A stretch of 64,000 bases of DNA from Hydractinia symbiolongicarpus (Eukaryota; Cnidaria; Hydrozoa; Anthoathecata; Hydractiniidae): NCBI RefSeq assembly GCF_029227915.1, contig NC_079880.1:10817501-10881500 (forward strand). The letters run 5' to 3'. Under the pieces are notes generated by a model. That model had not been told where the DNA came from and searched no databases. It was given only the letters and a program-made list of their open reading frames with translations. Both the position numbers and the translations under genes were made by a program. This document shows, piece after piece, positions 12,156 to 25,511 of the stretch (its first letter is position 1; every line of letters starts with the position of its first letter).

Positions 12156-14309
12156 AGCGACTTGTGTTAACCACGCACGAAATACTAGCCCGCTAGCGCA
12201 CAGGGATGGGTTTCAGAAAGTGATATTCTCTTTCAAAATCCTGAAAGGGGAGGGGTTGCTAATAAACAGGGGGTTGGTATTTTGACAAAAACTGCTAAAC
12301 GGGAGGGTATTAATAAATGGAAATGGGTAGTGATTATTTACAGTCCATTAGAAGTCTCTGTGTTGCCTATTTCTAAGGAAGTTTATAACTTTTTAAGTCT
12401 TCTTTAAAGTCAAACAAGAAAGGTTTCTAATTTCCGAAAAGTAATATGAAGTTTAGTTTATAAAAGAAATCTTTTTTAAAGGAGAGGAGAACTGCGCTGT
12501 GGCACTGCTGCCGAATAAACGTTTCTGATAAGTGTTGATTTTAAAGACCAGACTGATTGGCTTGCTCTCTTGCTCCATAAGCTATAACTATAAACGATAC
12601 ATCATTTTGTTTACATTTTTGTGAGTGCTAAATTATTTATAATTGAGTATTTTTACGCATTTGTCAAACAGGTGGCTAAATCTAAAAAACAATGGGATAT
12701 ATTTCTCTTTATTGTGATGGTCACGGGGTCAATGTACACAAAGTGATTTAATAAGAAAAAGTTGAAGATCAAAATGGCGAAAATGTTGAACAACATGTAA
12801 AGAACATATTTTTATTATTTTGTACTACTTAACTTGCCAATGAAATAGCGATTAAAGATAAAGAAAGTAAAAAACCAAGGAAGAAAGATGAAGTCACCAT
12901 AGTGCACGTTCGATTTGTTATTGAAGGTTTCCGGTCTGTATATTTATTCAAATTTGGCGCCATCTCATGATAACAAACTTTATAGTTCGAAGTTGGTAGT
13001 ATGTGGTGAAAAAAGGACTCAAAACATGAAAAATATTGTTGTTGGTTATGACAGATATTTCTTTAGTTCAGAGATGTTTAAACGAAGGTTATAAAAAGCT
13101 GTTACTACTATAGTACGTAAAATATTCTTGGTTATCTCAAGTAAAAGATGTTATTTTTGATGTTTACTAAAAGTACATTTAAAACCTACTTACTTTTACC
13201 CCATACAGGCATGGAATTCCGGTAGAAATGCTGTTAGAAAGATATATAGGTAGTTAGTCGTGAAATATATTTTTTTTATTGGTATTATAGTAGTTATCTT
13301 AGCAGATTTTAGGATTTAGAAATCTATATAAATTTTTCTCTCGCTTAAAATTTATTTTCTGGCTGCCACAAAATAGTTTCTTGTTTGCCTCTCCTTTAAA
13401 CTACTATGTGGAAAACCAACAGCTCTGTGGAGCAAAAACAATTTTATGGAGGTAAACTTTGATTGAAATAATAGCAAGAATATAAAAGCAAATCCGATTA
13501 AACCCCGTCCGATTTAACCGAGTGAAAGGTTGGGAGAGGGGGGGAAAGCCTACCCTTATATTTTCTGATCTACCTGCTTATTTTAAAATATATTTGGCAC
13601 AAATGTTAACTGACACAAAATAATAAAAATGGCAGAAAAAATTTCAGTTTTGGTCGCGTGATAAATTGCTGACGTCAGCAAAATTTAAAAATTGCGGTTT
13701 TTTAATTTTTTTGAGTATATAATATGCAAATATGCTCTAAGAGATCAAATTGCACATTTTTTTCTTCAGAGCCTATTAATATTGGGTTTTTAGTCACCTG
13801 TTTTCATTACATATCTACCTATTCTTTTTTTGAAGCTCTATAATATATAAAATAATTAGCACATTTATTTTTCAATGTTATTTAAGCCAACACTTATGTA
13901 GTAGATTGCCTATTGTGCTAAAACTGTTAATTAAGCCAAAAATAGGGTGCCAAACAGATAAAAAGTAATTTACCGCAACATACGGGCGTAAAGTACGCCC
14001 ACATGGCGCAAAATAATATGTGAGGGCGTAATAAAGGCGTAAACACCACCCAATAAGACATGAATCTAATATGCTAATCACATATCATAACACGCACTTA
14101 TTATTCGAAAAAAGATTTGATATTTAATTTTTGCATAAGGAACCTTTTTTTTTTGCTAAATCAACTTCATATCAATAGAAATACAGCTACTAAAAATTTC
14201 AAGTGAAATAAGCCAGGCGAACGAAAGTTACAAGTAAAAAACGGAAGGGTAGTTCATTTTTGCCCTTCCCCCAAACCTGAAAATTCAGTATCATGGAAGT
14301 AAAATCTCA
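12156..14309. other. Gene-free DNA with dispersed repeat fragments
   Basis: No gene. The stretch 12390-12470 (aagtcttctttaaag and following) resembles 14690-14780, and 13390-13490 resembles 14770-14880, so a diverged interspersed repeat seems to be present. A ggcgtaa-rich patch lies at 13985-14045. Confidence 0.4.
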
Positions 14310-15310
14310 AATCTTAAAAATAAGGACTTTCTAGCCTCTTTTTAATAAAATTACTTCAATTTACAAAATTATGAGTAACCTCATGTAATAAAGTTGGACT
14401 CAGAAAACCCAAACAAATAAATAAATACAAAATAACATGTTTTTACATATTTTTAAATCCTTCAATTTTGCCACAATTTATTTCACCAACCCCAGCACCA
14501 CTCAACTTTAGAAAGCTAAAACCTTAAACGTTTAGAAATACATGATTCATTCACGCAAATGGTAAGGAAGAAGTAAAAATTGAATCAATAATTGTCAAAG
14601 TTCAGGTATGGCTTTCCGGGGGAACATGAACAGCCGGGAAAGGTGAAGAAGGAGAAGTCGTATTGTCTCAAAACTATATAGGAATATCTGAAAGTCTTCT
14701 TTAAAACCAAACAGAAACGTTGCTAATTTTCGAAAAAATGATGCAGAGGATAGTTTAGAAATAACTTTTTCAAAATACTCTGTGAAAAAAAAACAGCTTT
14801 ATGGAGATAAATTGCTTTATGGAAAAAAAACAGCTTTGATTGAGGTAATTCTAAAGCAGGAAACAGAAAAGCGAATTGGATTTAAAGTAAGAACTTTCTT
14901 AACCGAAGATTCTGTTACATAGCTATAATAATAGAGAATAATTTCAAATACTAAAAATTAGGATTTCCTAGCGCTTTAAAAGATCTTTTAATTTACTTTA
15001 CAAAATTATGAATAATTGCATGTTGAAAAGTTACACTCAAAAAAACCAAACAAATAAACAACAACAAAAAAAAAACAAATACAAAATAACATGTTTTTAA
15101 ATATTTTCTAATTTTGCAATTTTGCCAAAGCTTAAACAACAAACTAAAACACTAATCTCAGCGTCATTCAACTTTAGAAAGCTAAAACTTTATTTGTAAC
15201 CTTTAGAAGTGCAAGATTTATACGTACACATAAGTTATTAGGAGGAGGTAAATCAATAATTGAAACAGTTCAGATATGGCTTTCGAAAGGATCTTAAAAG
15301 GTCCAGGGAG
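14310..15310. repeat. Diverged direct duplication, offset about 640 bp
   Basis: About 350 bp at 14310-14660 recurs at 14950-15310 in the same order. Shared landmarks are acaaaattatga, caaataacatgttttta (with small changes), caactttagaaagctaaaa, and tcaataattg followed by a ggctttc word. Many substitutions and indels separate the copies, so the duplication is old. No coding potential was seen in either copy. Confidence 0.6.
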
Positions 15311-18300
15311 GGTGGAAAAGGAGTATTGAAATAAAACTTGGCACAAATATTTGTTAACACTGTGGAAGAAAATTGAGATGACGGTGTTGGGTTCAAGGTG
15401 ACGTTACTTATTTTGGAGCTTAGAAAATGGCTAAAACCATGAAACATGAATTTTGGTATAAGAAAAAGAGTTGAAAACGTTTAAAATGTGTAAAAAATAC
15501 TTGATAGAAGCATGAAAACTTTAAAATATGATTTTCCATAATGGTATCTGAGGTGAAAAAAAAATTGTTTTTTTATTATGCGATGATTCGACAAGATAAC
15601 AGACGCATTGTAATACTAAAAAATATTTTACTATCCTGGAGCTAACTAAAGTTGCTAAAGAGATACCAAACTGTAATCCCTAGAAAGGCATGCGTCAGAG
15701 ATTATTATAAAAGAATAGGAGGTGGAAGGCTTCCTTTAAGTTTAGTTTTTTAAGATAAGAGTTTAACTGAATATTATACAAAATAATAGGAAGTCATGAA
15801 ACAACTCTTGTTTAAAAGTCTTCTTACCCCATTTTTTTGGACAATAAACATTCTATAGCCTCAGTTATTTTTCTGATTTTTCTGATAAAACAAAATAACT
15901 AAACATAACAAATATAAGAAGTAAAGATAAATAAATTAAATAAAAATTAGAAGTAGAAAAAAATAAAGAAGAGTAGTTTAGAAATAATTAATCGTGACAG
16001 ACCTGAAACCAGCATCAAAAATCGTTTGAATTAAATGCTAAAAAATGTTCTTCATAAAATGTTACACTTACCATTATAAGTGTTCCTGTTGTCATTTTTA
16101 ACATATTGGACACAACGTCAAAAGTATGTTATTCAAACAAAATGTCGTTTGACAGCGCAAAAAATTTAAGATTTTTTGGTAAAATGAATTTCAAATTTAA
16201 AACTGTCTCCTTTTTTATTAAGGGCTAGTGCTCTCAATTGCGATGGTTATTCCACTTATAAAAATATAATTCTTTAACATATTTAGTTTTTTAGAAATTT
16301 GTTTACGTTCAAAAGAAATAGCTAATAGATTCTTCCTATAAATATAGTTTTTGTCCAAAACATCAGGCATGCATTTTTGAACGTAGTTAGAAAATAGTTA
16401 TCAGATCTACTCAATCAAAATCTTCGGCAACATATAAGTGGACAGTATAGCATGGTGATATGCTATACTCTTCAACCTGTCATCTTTTTGGAGCCAAATG
16501 ACAAATGTGTGTGGCACTATTTGTTTACATACCAGAGACAACGCAAACTTTTTGTTTACCTTTATACCGAAACTACGTCATTATGTTATACCATCTTGTT
16601 GGTTTGTTTATGTTTTCGTCGCATTTTGTTAGCTAACTGAGTCAACGTGACATACCTTTAACACTTTTAATAATATTTTTAGTTCTTCCCAATTTAGGCA
16701 ACCAACTAAACAGTTAGGAAGGTCTGAATTAACAGAATTGTAAAAATAAGTAACAAAGTTAGTAAATTTCTTACTTCTTTATTATATTGATGCATAACCA
16801 TCTTTTGACCATTTATGGTCTGTATGGTTTAGCCACAGCTACGAAAGTGAAGGTCTGGTTACTTTAAAAAGTTTTCTACCTTACGACATAGTTATTCATA
16901 AGTTCATGGTTTGACCACACCTCTATGACCACACGCAGTTTAAGTGTTATTGGTCATTCATGTGTTCGGCTTCTTTAAATATAATCAAATCTGATAGACA
17001 CTTGAAAAGGTATCAGAACAAAAAAATTGTACACCTAGCCACGACCATTGTTGTTTACACTTTGCTGTATACATTTTGTTATTAGATATATTTTATTTTT
17101 AAAAACATCTGTAAATAGCATTATGACTTGGCTATCCTGAGCATTTTGAGTTGGTGGTATTGAATATTCGTTCATCATTTTTTATAATCAACACCAGGTT
17201 ATAAGAGCAATGAAATCATCCAAGGTAAAAGCATGTTTACTCATAAGTACACTTGAACCTTGATTTTTTAAAAAATTATCGCCTGTAAAAAAGTTACAGA
17301 TAATTGTTGTTGTTTTTTAAATTCAAAAAAATTTTCTGTCAACAGCTAAATCTATATATTATTATTTCTATAAGTATTGCCAGTATTGTTATTCTCGTCG
17401 AGTATAACTATAACTAACTATTTCCGTGTCAGGTATAACTATTGGTATTGTTATTTACTTGTACCTAAAAACAAAGTTTAACAACTTGTGTAAAAATAAT
17501 TTTTTGCAGGCTGCTCTTTTTAGACAAATTAATATAAACTTCTTTTGTATTATACTTCCTGACTTTCCGAATTTAAGCATTCTACTGTAAGAGGACGATA
17601 GATTTCTTAAAAAGGAGACTATGTATTTTAATCAAATAATTTAAATAGGCATTTGGAAGATAACAGATTCCTTTAAAAGCTAAGGGAAATTTAGATAAAT
17701 AAACCAGTCATGATTTGTTTCAAACCACATGCCGTTGTAAGGTAACAACGTATTTGGTCAGTTACGCTGGGCAGTATTGCCTAACATATGTTAAATATTT
17801 GAACGATTTATACCCTATAACACAACCTCATGGCCTGAAAAAGTTAAGAAAGTTTTAAAATATATATAGATGACCTTACAATTAATGAATGATTATTTTT
17901 TTTGAGGATAACCAAAACAAAAGAAAGAAATAACCTTACAATTTTACCACTCTTATTTTTAAAATAGTAAAGAGAGGTCCAATCTTGTTCTTTAAAGTTA
18001 ATTCAAAACAGAATAGGAACAAATTTGAAAATCTTGAAATATATTCTCTTAGAAAAGATAGCTACACTACACCTACCAATTTTTTTTATTTGAGTAGATT
18101 TGTGACCTGTGACAAACACATTTTCGTAAGAGCAGCAGCAAAATTTGATTCATTCCAGACAAACAATTTGAGTTTAGCATTGTAGGTTTATTATTTCTTA
18201 AACATGTTCAAGAAATGATAAACCTAAAATATTAATCTGAATAGACAAACTGAAACAATAAGCAATTTGTGATTACTGAGCTCACTGGGTTCAAAAATAT

Positions 18301-20019
18301 GTTTATTATATATGTATACTAAATGGAAAGATAAAAGCATATTAGCAGGGGAGTGTGAAAATTATAACGATACATAGCTGGGCAGAACATCATCCCTATT
18401 TGCGTAGCTGTAACATCCTACGTATAATACCTGGATAAGATAAAAAGTCGGGTCATTTTTTTAGGGAAATAATTATAACCTAAGTTATATAAAGTTTCAG
18501 TAAACTAGGTAAACATGTTAGATCTTACAGTGTAGAATGTAAACTATAGCTAGTTAGCTGGCCAGAATTGAATTTCCCATAAACACACGCGTAATATCAA
18601 TAAATATTCTTAATTTTCGTCACACCACAACTGCTAATACCTTTTATATACTTTTATCCACTAGAATTCTTCCAATATTTCATTTAAAAATCACAAAACA
18701 AACATTTGTTAATAACTAACGTTAGCAGAGCAAGTAAACTACTTGGCATTCTGAACTTTATCTAAACTAAACTCGTTTTCATGCATTGTTTTGATTTTTC
18801 GCCACCACGGCTAATCGTGAAAAGGCGATACCGAAAAAGTTTTTTTGAGGCTAAATGTTAAGAAGCCTACATAAATTTCAAGTTTTTTTGTCTTTTAATG
18901 ATGTTCCTAATTTTTGGGAGAATATCAGACCTTATTGTTATGAAAATAGTCCCTTCTAAAAAACAGTGTAGTAAAAAGTTGCGATAAAAAAAATAAAATA
19001 AACAAATACAAACCGCTACTTCACCCCTATATGTTTTCAACAACGGCAAAGGTTTCTCTGAGTTTAATAAGCCAGTTTAATAATCAAATTAACTAAAAGC
19101 AATCTCTGCTTGTGGTTGACAAAGTGGTGCATTTAATTTGCATATTTGCATACCAGCATTGTTTCTGACTAAATTTTGTTACTGAGTCACGTTTTTTACT
19201 ATAAAATTAATTTTGCCATTTTTTTCGACTAAAATTCTCACTCGTGCTTTTTAAGCCGTTTTTTTTTACAATTTTTACTTGTCAATACATCCTGACTCAA
19301 TTATTCATTCGCTATAAAGCAAAAGGTCAGTACATTCATTAGAAAAACTTTGTTGAAAACAATTTTTGTTAAGAAAAGGTTTTGCCACTTTTTGATACCG
19401 AATTCTTTCCTGATAAGGTATCACATATTGTGAATCTACTCTAACCTTTTCAAATCATATATATACTTTGTTGGTAAACTTAGAAGAAATAAGGCTGAGA
19501 TTTTACATAAAATTAAGAAAATATTAAGAACGTAATTAGCCTGAACTTTTTCATAAGAACAAAATTATGCCAATTTAGAATTTATAGAATTTATTTTATA
19601 TTTATAAGCTTCCTAATAATCTATATACGAACATCTCCACATTCCAAAAAACTTGTCCCTTGGCGTTTTTTCTCTATTATTTGAACATCGTTAAAAAAGT
19701 AATCGTGTATACCCGAGTAGAATGTTTTTCGAACGCTGATTTGAATGTTGAATTTCATTACAGATTCCCTTTATTTACTTTGGAGGCTCTATGAAATAAT
19801 TTGCTAAGACTAGATTAGATAAAGAAAAACTATCACAAAAAAAAACAAAGTGTAACAAAAAAAATGAACAAAAACGAATAGATGTTTACAGTTTAAGTAC
19901 AGCAGAATGTATTTTCATTTGTTTAAAATCATCCCATTCGAATGGAGTCCTATATAATAGTTCTGAATGAAAAGTTCTTGCCTGAAATAAAAAAAAAAAA
20001 AAATTAACAAAACTATATA
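15311..20019. other. Gene-free AT-rich DNA
   Basis: No gene could be supported. A 10-bp-arm hairpin (agtatagcat, loop of six, atgctatact) lies at 16444-16469. Other open frames are short and lack domains. Confidence 0.4.
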
Positions 20020-20106
20020 AATTTCCTACTACTCGAACTCTCCGTAATACGAACGAATTTTTTTGTTCCTCCTGCGAGTTTAAATTATAGACAGTCCACT
20101 GTATAA
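20020..20106 (-). mobile_element. pogo-like element end fragment
   Basis: The words tcgaactctccgtaatacgaacg and cagtccactgta are diverged versions of the ends of the pogo-type elements at 24800 and 46954 in this window. Only one end is recognisable, so this is a fragment. Confidence 0.4.
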
Positions 20107-20812
20107 AAACGTATACAACCTAACATTTGCGCTTCGCACTGTACGCAAAATTAACACTTTTCGTTATATTTATGACTATAAAAATTAACGCAAAATTTTG
20201 GACATTACATCGATCTCAAGACACGCAACAAACAAAAAGGAAATAAACAAAAACTAGATTAGCGACTTTATTTCATGCAGAAAGTCTGCAGTTTTCGCTT
20301 TTTTACTAATTTTAGTATAGAAGTTTTTTTTTTTTCTCTACATGAGTTACTTCGCAAAAAAAACGTAAAAATCTTTAAGAGATTGTCAATTGCTTGTCGA
20401 TGCTATAGAAATGTCTAATAACACTGCACATCGATTTTAGCAACAATATATGTCTAAAACGCGTTCACTTAAAATGTAAGAAATGCAAAAAATTTGAAAG
20501 AACAGCAAAGTTTCCTTTTTTAAAATATTTGTACATTTTATTCATCTATACGCCAACGTAAATAATTTTTATTTTCTGCATGATTTACTATATATAATTT
20601 AAAAAATGTAAAAAATATGAAAAAAATTGCAAAATATTGTAAAAGTGATAAATAGCTGAATTTTTCTGAATATCTGTAGGTTTTTGCTCAGCGCAGACAA
20701 AAAGAAATTTGACATGAAAGAAAATTTTTTTATGCATGAGTTACTTTATACAGCGTAAGTAAGGTAATATAAAGTAGTACACAGTCAACGTTTTTACATA
20801 ACTTTGTTCACC

Positions 20813-23800
20813 ATGGAGATCAGGTAGGTTGGTAAAATGCAATGAAAAAAGTGCTTTTCCTAAATATTAAGTTTGACCACCTGCTTTTTTCTCTTTTCTT
20901 TTTTCTTCATCAAAAGTTTTTGACTTCATCCTAACATTCATATAGTTCCATGGTACAGATTCAAAACTTCTTTAATAAAATGAAAAAAGATAAATATGTT
21001 TTAAAGTTTGAAAGAAAGTATTTTAGCTTCTTTTTAAATCTTGCAATATATCGTTTGTATTAAAAACGAACTTCTATTTAGCTACATCATTGTTGTCCTG
21101 GTCGCTATTGTACATGTGTCTCAAGCGAGAAGACTTCATCATGGCGATGTTGCTAATACCAGAGACGTTGCTGATATGGTACTTACTACGGAGGACGTTG
21201 CAGTGTTGAAGATGCTGAAGAATAATGAAATACTGGGATCATTGCGTAAGTTGATCTCTAACATTTGTTTGACGTCGTATATACAGTTGAACTCATGAAT
21301 TTGAACTCCTATAATTCAAATAATCATATAAATCAAACGATTTCTCCGGCCCCGTCCGAGTTTACTCTAAAATCCTTTTCCGTTTTCGTGAAATTGGAAC
21401 ACTTCCCCACCACAATTCTACCGAAAAAAGTAAAACTCCCATAATTCTAAACTCATGTAATTCGAACAAATTTTGAATTCCCTTGGAGATTCAAATTACA
21501 TGAACTGTAACTGTATTTGTATATTACATTATTTGTGTAAAATTTAGAGCGCACATTATTTTGACAGTAGGATAACATCATTCTTTTGGTGTATATATTA
21601 AAGTTGCAAATGTAGAAAAAAATTTGGACAATATGATTTTGAAAACTAGAATTTGTTAGGCGTGTATTAAATTTTAATATGGCAGATTAAATTATGTTGC
21701 GTAGATGTTAAAATAGCGATTTTAAACCGTAGCCAATTTCGCCAATGTTGATCCTTCCTCAGAGAAAAAAAAATAATGTCCCTTTATTGACACATTCGAA
21801 TTACACGTTATCAAATCATTTTTTTATATTTTTATTTTAAAGAGAGAACTACTTCCGGGTTCTTTAATGAAATCTATTTTAATGCTATTTAAAAGAAATG
21901 CAATATTTGAGTATTCTTATTATTTTATACTTTCTTTTTTAGTTGATGGGGAAGAAAACATGACTGAAGTCAGAGCGTTCGGCTGGAAAATATTTCCAGG
22001 TATGCCTATTGAGGTCTATCACATAGCATTGTATTCAAAGGTTCAGAAAACTTAATTCTGCACGTTGAATTAAAGAAAAAAGAGTTATGTGCGTTTCTTG
22101 ACACATTCGAATTACACTTTATAAAATCATTTTTTTATATTTTTATTTTAAAGAGAGAATTCTGAATTTACTTTTTTTAAATTTTTAAAGCATTTTTGCG
22201 ACTTTACAACTATAAAACGCATAAGGACAGTTGTGGTTCGTCATAACTTGGACACTAATATATACATAATTTATCAAACATTTCCCTGTTTTCATGAACA
22301 GAAAGGTCTATTTTCTACGAATCGTCATTTCATGTTCTGCTTAAGGTACTCATTGGTGTGGAAATGGAGATATTGCAAAATCAGACAGCGATGAAGATTT
22401 GGGATTCTTCAAAAAGGTTGATAGTTGCTGCAGAACTCATGACAAGTGTCCTAGGTAGTGGTGTGTTTTTTTAAGTCAGATTACACTAAAAACGGATTCC
22501 TTACTAGCTAGCCACAGTTTCATATTCGTATGAATGGTGGCTACATTTCCCTTGACAATATCAAAGCACTAACTTATTAACAGGAGAAAATTTTGCGATT
22601 TTTTTTTCAGATTTGTCCCAAAACCAAAAGGAAAAACTATAAAAATCGATCGAACGCAAAAAGTTTTACTACTAAATTTCTTTTATACGCAAGTTAGGGT
22701 GATATGAAGTCATCGCAAAAATTTTTTGCTCGATGTACTAAGGAATTCGTTAAAAGCCATTTTCTTGAAACAATAATTTAAAACAGAGAGTTATAGAGAG
22801 TTTTGTGAAAACTGAGCAGTTACTTCGAAGTTTAAATCTAATTTGGCAAGCCTTCTTCATATCATATCCATTTATAAAAACCAGCCAATTTGGAGATACG
22901 ACAGAAACTTATTTAATCACGAAATGTTGGTGGATGTAATTTCCATTGGATTTAAAGTACCTAACAATTTTTATTCCAAAGGAGTCTAAATACTGGAGCA
23001 AAGGGTTATGGTACAACAAACACTGGAAAATACACAGCCAGTGACTGTGCATGCGATAATCAATTTAAATCGTGCTTGAAGAAGGTATGGTATATTCTAA
23101 TTTTTACTCCATGTGAATTTCTTATCGATTACAGTATCGATAGAAAAACACACACAAAAAAGTAAACAGTGCGATTTTAAGTCTGTCAAATTACTGAGTA
23201 ATTCTGTTTAGCTGCTGAGTTATTCTGTTCATGCACTACTAATGACGCTTGTTATTAATATTGTGTGAAATTTAGAAGATGAGTTTATATCAAATAGAAA
23301 TATATAAAGGACTAAATCTAGTTAGACATTTTGTTAATCGTAGAAAATATATAACTGCACTTTTATGCACAAGCGGACGTAAATAGACTTTTTTATCATG
23401 CTACATTTGAGAAATAACTGAAACAGTTCTTATTCAAATTAAATAAGTTTTAATTCTGTGTCCATTCACAGTTATATTTTCATATTATTTGTAAAGAAAT
23501 GTAGACAGAACCTTTTTTGTGGATGACGCCTAATATTTAAGTTGTTAAGATTGATTCGGTTTATGCTCAAGCTATATTTACTTGCTTTAAGATACAAAAA
23601 TTGAATCACAAATTTCTGATTAGGTTCCAAAGGGGAAATTGAAGCACGTAAAGACACGTCTTGAATACGGTTCCGCAAGATTAATTGGGAAGATATTCTT
23701 CAACTTTTTAAAAATGAATTGTTTGAAATTTGAAGAACCGCAACAAGCAGACGACATAAGTGGAGATGGTGCAGATGACTCAAATACAGCACAATTGGTC

Positions 23801-23818
23801 CCACCAACACCTTTTTGA
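20813..23818 (+). CDS. Group III secreted phospholipase A2
   Basis: Six exons can be read: 20813-20823, 21082-21245, 21943-21999, 22346-22454, 22982-23084 and 23624-23818. All have GT/AG borders and consistent phase, giving 212 codons plus TGA. The tiny first exon supplies the ATG; exon 2 has no usable ATG of its own. A signal peptide occupies about residues 1-19. The catalytic part is in exons 4-5: calcium-loop motif WCGNG at residues 81-85, and the active-site His109-Asp110 inside CCRTHDKC. The CACD pattern of exon 5 holds further disulfide cysteines. This arrangement is typical of group III (bee-venom type) enzymes, which hydrolyse the sn-2 ester of phospholipids and need Ca2+. Only eight cysteines follow the signal, and the C-terminal tail (exon 6) is lysine-rich and then acidic and nearly cysteine-free. 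It could be a digestive, immune or venom enzyme; sequence cannot separate these. Confidence 0.88.
21284..21513. mobile_element. 230-bp pogo-type MITE in a PLA2 intron
   Basis: The ends are imperfect inverted repeats (cagttgaactcatgaatttg on the left, its diverged complement ending in gtaactg on the right) flanked by TA on both sides. Internal words such as aattcgaac and aattcaaat resemble other pogo-family ends in this window. It sits wholly inside intron 2 of the phospholipase gene and has no coding capacity. Confidence 0.65.
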
Positions 23819-23848
23819 AGTGTTGTCACAATTTTTAATCTGAAACAC

Positions 23849-23854
23849 AATAAA
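23849..23854 (+). promoter_or_regulatory. Polyadenylation signal of the PLA2 gene
   Basis: AATAAA lies 31 bp after the stop codon. In the duplicate near 53660 the same position reads AATGAA, so the signal is lost there. Confidence 0.7.
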
Positions 23855-23879
23855 CTTCTGTTGTTGCATTTCTTTATTG

Positions 23880-24799
23880 TTCTTGCATATTCCCTTTAAG
23901 TCACACTATAAATGTAGCATAAATAAGCTCTTTAAAACCATCATCTGACTGCATACCATCTTAAATAGCAGGCAAGCAAGTGTCAGCAGCGCTAGGGGTA
24001 GCTATCTCTCGTTTTAATGTAACACTGGATTGCTCAACATTTAAGTTACGTACTTTTCTAAAATGTCGTATTGTGAAGATAAAAAGAAGAATCAGTGGGA
24101 GGGAGAAGAAACTGAAAGAAAAATTGCGATAAAAAGTTGGCGTACCATTAAAAGCAAAAATTTTTGTTATTATTCGAAGATTATTTAAAGGAACCTGCAG
24201 TTTACGTTTTCCTGTTTTGTCACAGGAACTAATCTAAGGTTTGGAACACAAAAATATGCGCATTGTGTGATTCTTTTCACTTTAAGTTGATGCAGTGTAA
24301 AATATGCAAATAAAATAAAATTACCGCATATTTTTGAAATTTTTCTTTCCATAAAATGTCTTCAGAGAACGATGATATTTAGAGGGGGGTAATACGTTAT
24401 TAAACAAATTTAGGTTAGAGCAAGAAGAGGATTATTTTAATTTTTCGGAAGTCTTCTCCTTAAAAAACATCCATTTACTGATAAAAATCTTCTTAAATTC
24501 TTTTTTATCCTTTTTTGAAGACATTATGCTTTTAAACGTCTTCTAGTAATATTTATTTTTCGTCTAGAAACTCACATTTTTTTAACCACACCTTTGAAGT
24601 ACAGATTTTAAGCATTTGGATTTATCGGATAAGTTAAATCGGTCCGACTCTTTAAAAGTCGAATTCGACAAGTCTGAATATGCCGAAAGCATACGGTTTT
24701 TACATGATACACGACCCATTTTGTCGATTAATCGAATCGTGTATTAATGCAACCCACTCCAATTTTTGTGCAATGCAGCAAAAAACACGGAAATAAGTA
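23880..24799. other. PLA2 downstream region shared with 53700-54350
   Basis: No gene. From the PLA2 3' end to about 24500 the sequence is similar to that after the duplicate copy at 53.7-54.35 kb. A shared landmark is a stretch built on cacaggaactaatctaagg at about 24220 and 54100. Confidence 0.6.
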
Positions 24800-25509
24800 C
24801 AGTTGACTCTCTCTATCTCGAACTCGCAAGGGACCAGAAAATTTGTTCGAGATAGAGAAAGTTCGAGATAGAGAAAAATTGACAAAAATTGGATTTTTTC
24901 GTAAAAAACGTATTTTTAACCTTCAGTGTATCGGGAGTTGATAGAGGTTAATGAGAGATGTTAAAATGTTAATATTCAATGCACAAGACTTCTTTTAAAA
25001 TAAATACATAAAATAAATTTACAGCTTCATTTAAAGAAATCGGTTATGTCTTTTTGTTTAAGTGATGCCACTCTGTCTTTATTATACATTTTTTCGAATT
25101 TGGAGATAAGCATTTGCATTTCATTGCCTTTTTCGCAACACATTGCTAGATCTTTCAAAAGATCAATACTACACTCGACTTTTGATCTTGATGGTTTTTC
25201 GACAACTATATCAAATGAATCATCTTTAGAATTCGAACGTCAAACATTTTCGTTCGAAAATGGAACATTTTAATTCGATTTTTAGTGTAAATAGGTTCTT
25301 AAATCCGGAAAAGTTCGAGATAGAGAGAGAAACAGTCAGACGGGACCGAGATTTTGGTTCGAGATAGAGAGGTATTCGAGATAGAGAGGTTCGAGATAAA
25401 GAGAGGAAAATAGCTTAGAGCCTACACAAATGTCCAAGGGACCGAGACTTTGGTTCGAGATAGAGAGATGTTCGAGATAGAGGGTAGTCGAGATAGAGAG
25501 AGTCAACTG
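24800..25509 (-). mobile_element. Deleted pogo-like transposon with transposase tail
   Basis: The ends read cagttgactctctctatctcg on the left with the complement on the right, flanked by TA (24798-24799 and 25510-25511). This matches Tc1/mariner-pogo insertion into TA. Several extra copies of the word gttcgagatagagag occur inside the right end. On the minus strand about 25240-25045 encodes the end of a pogo-type transposase: an acidic/leucine-rich stretch finishing with QKDITDFF just before the stop. That fits the PIP-box pattern (Q-x-x-I/L-x-x-F-F) known from pogo transposase tails that bind PCNA. The DNA-binding and DDE domains are gone. Confidence 0.72.
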
Positions 25510-25511
25510 TA

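Noticed and set aside
25046-25273. 75-codon plus-strand ORF inside the pogo element
   Set aside because: It is the antisense shadow of the transposase tail, which has the recognisable QKDITDFF end.
24805-25509. gttcgagatagagag repeats as a regulatory array
   Set aside because: They are sub-terminal repeats of a pogo-type transposon bounded by TIRs and TA.
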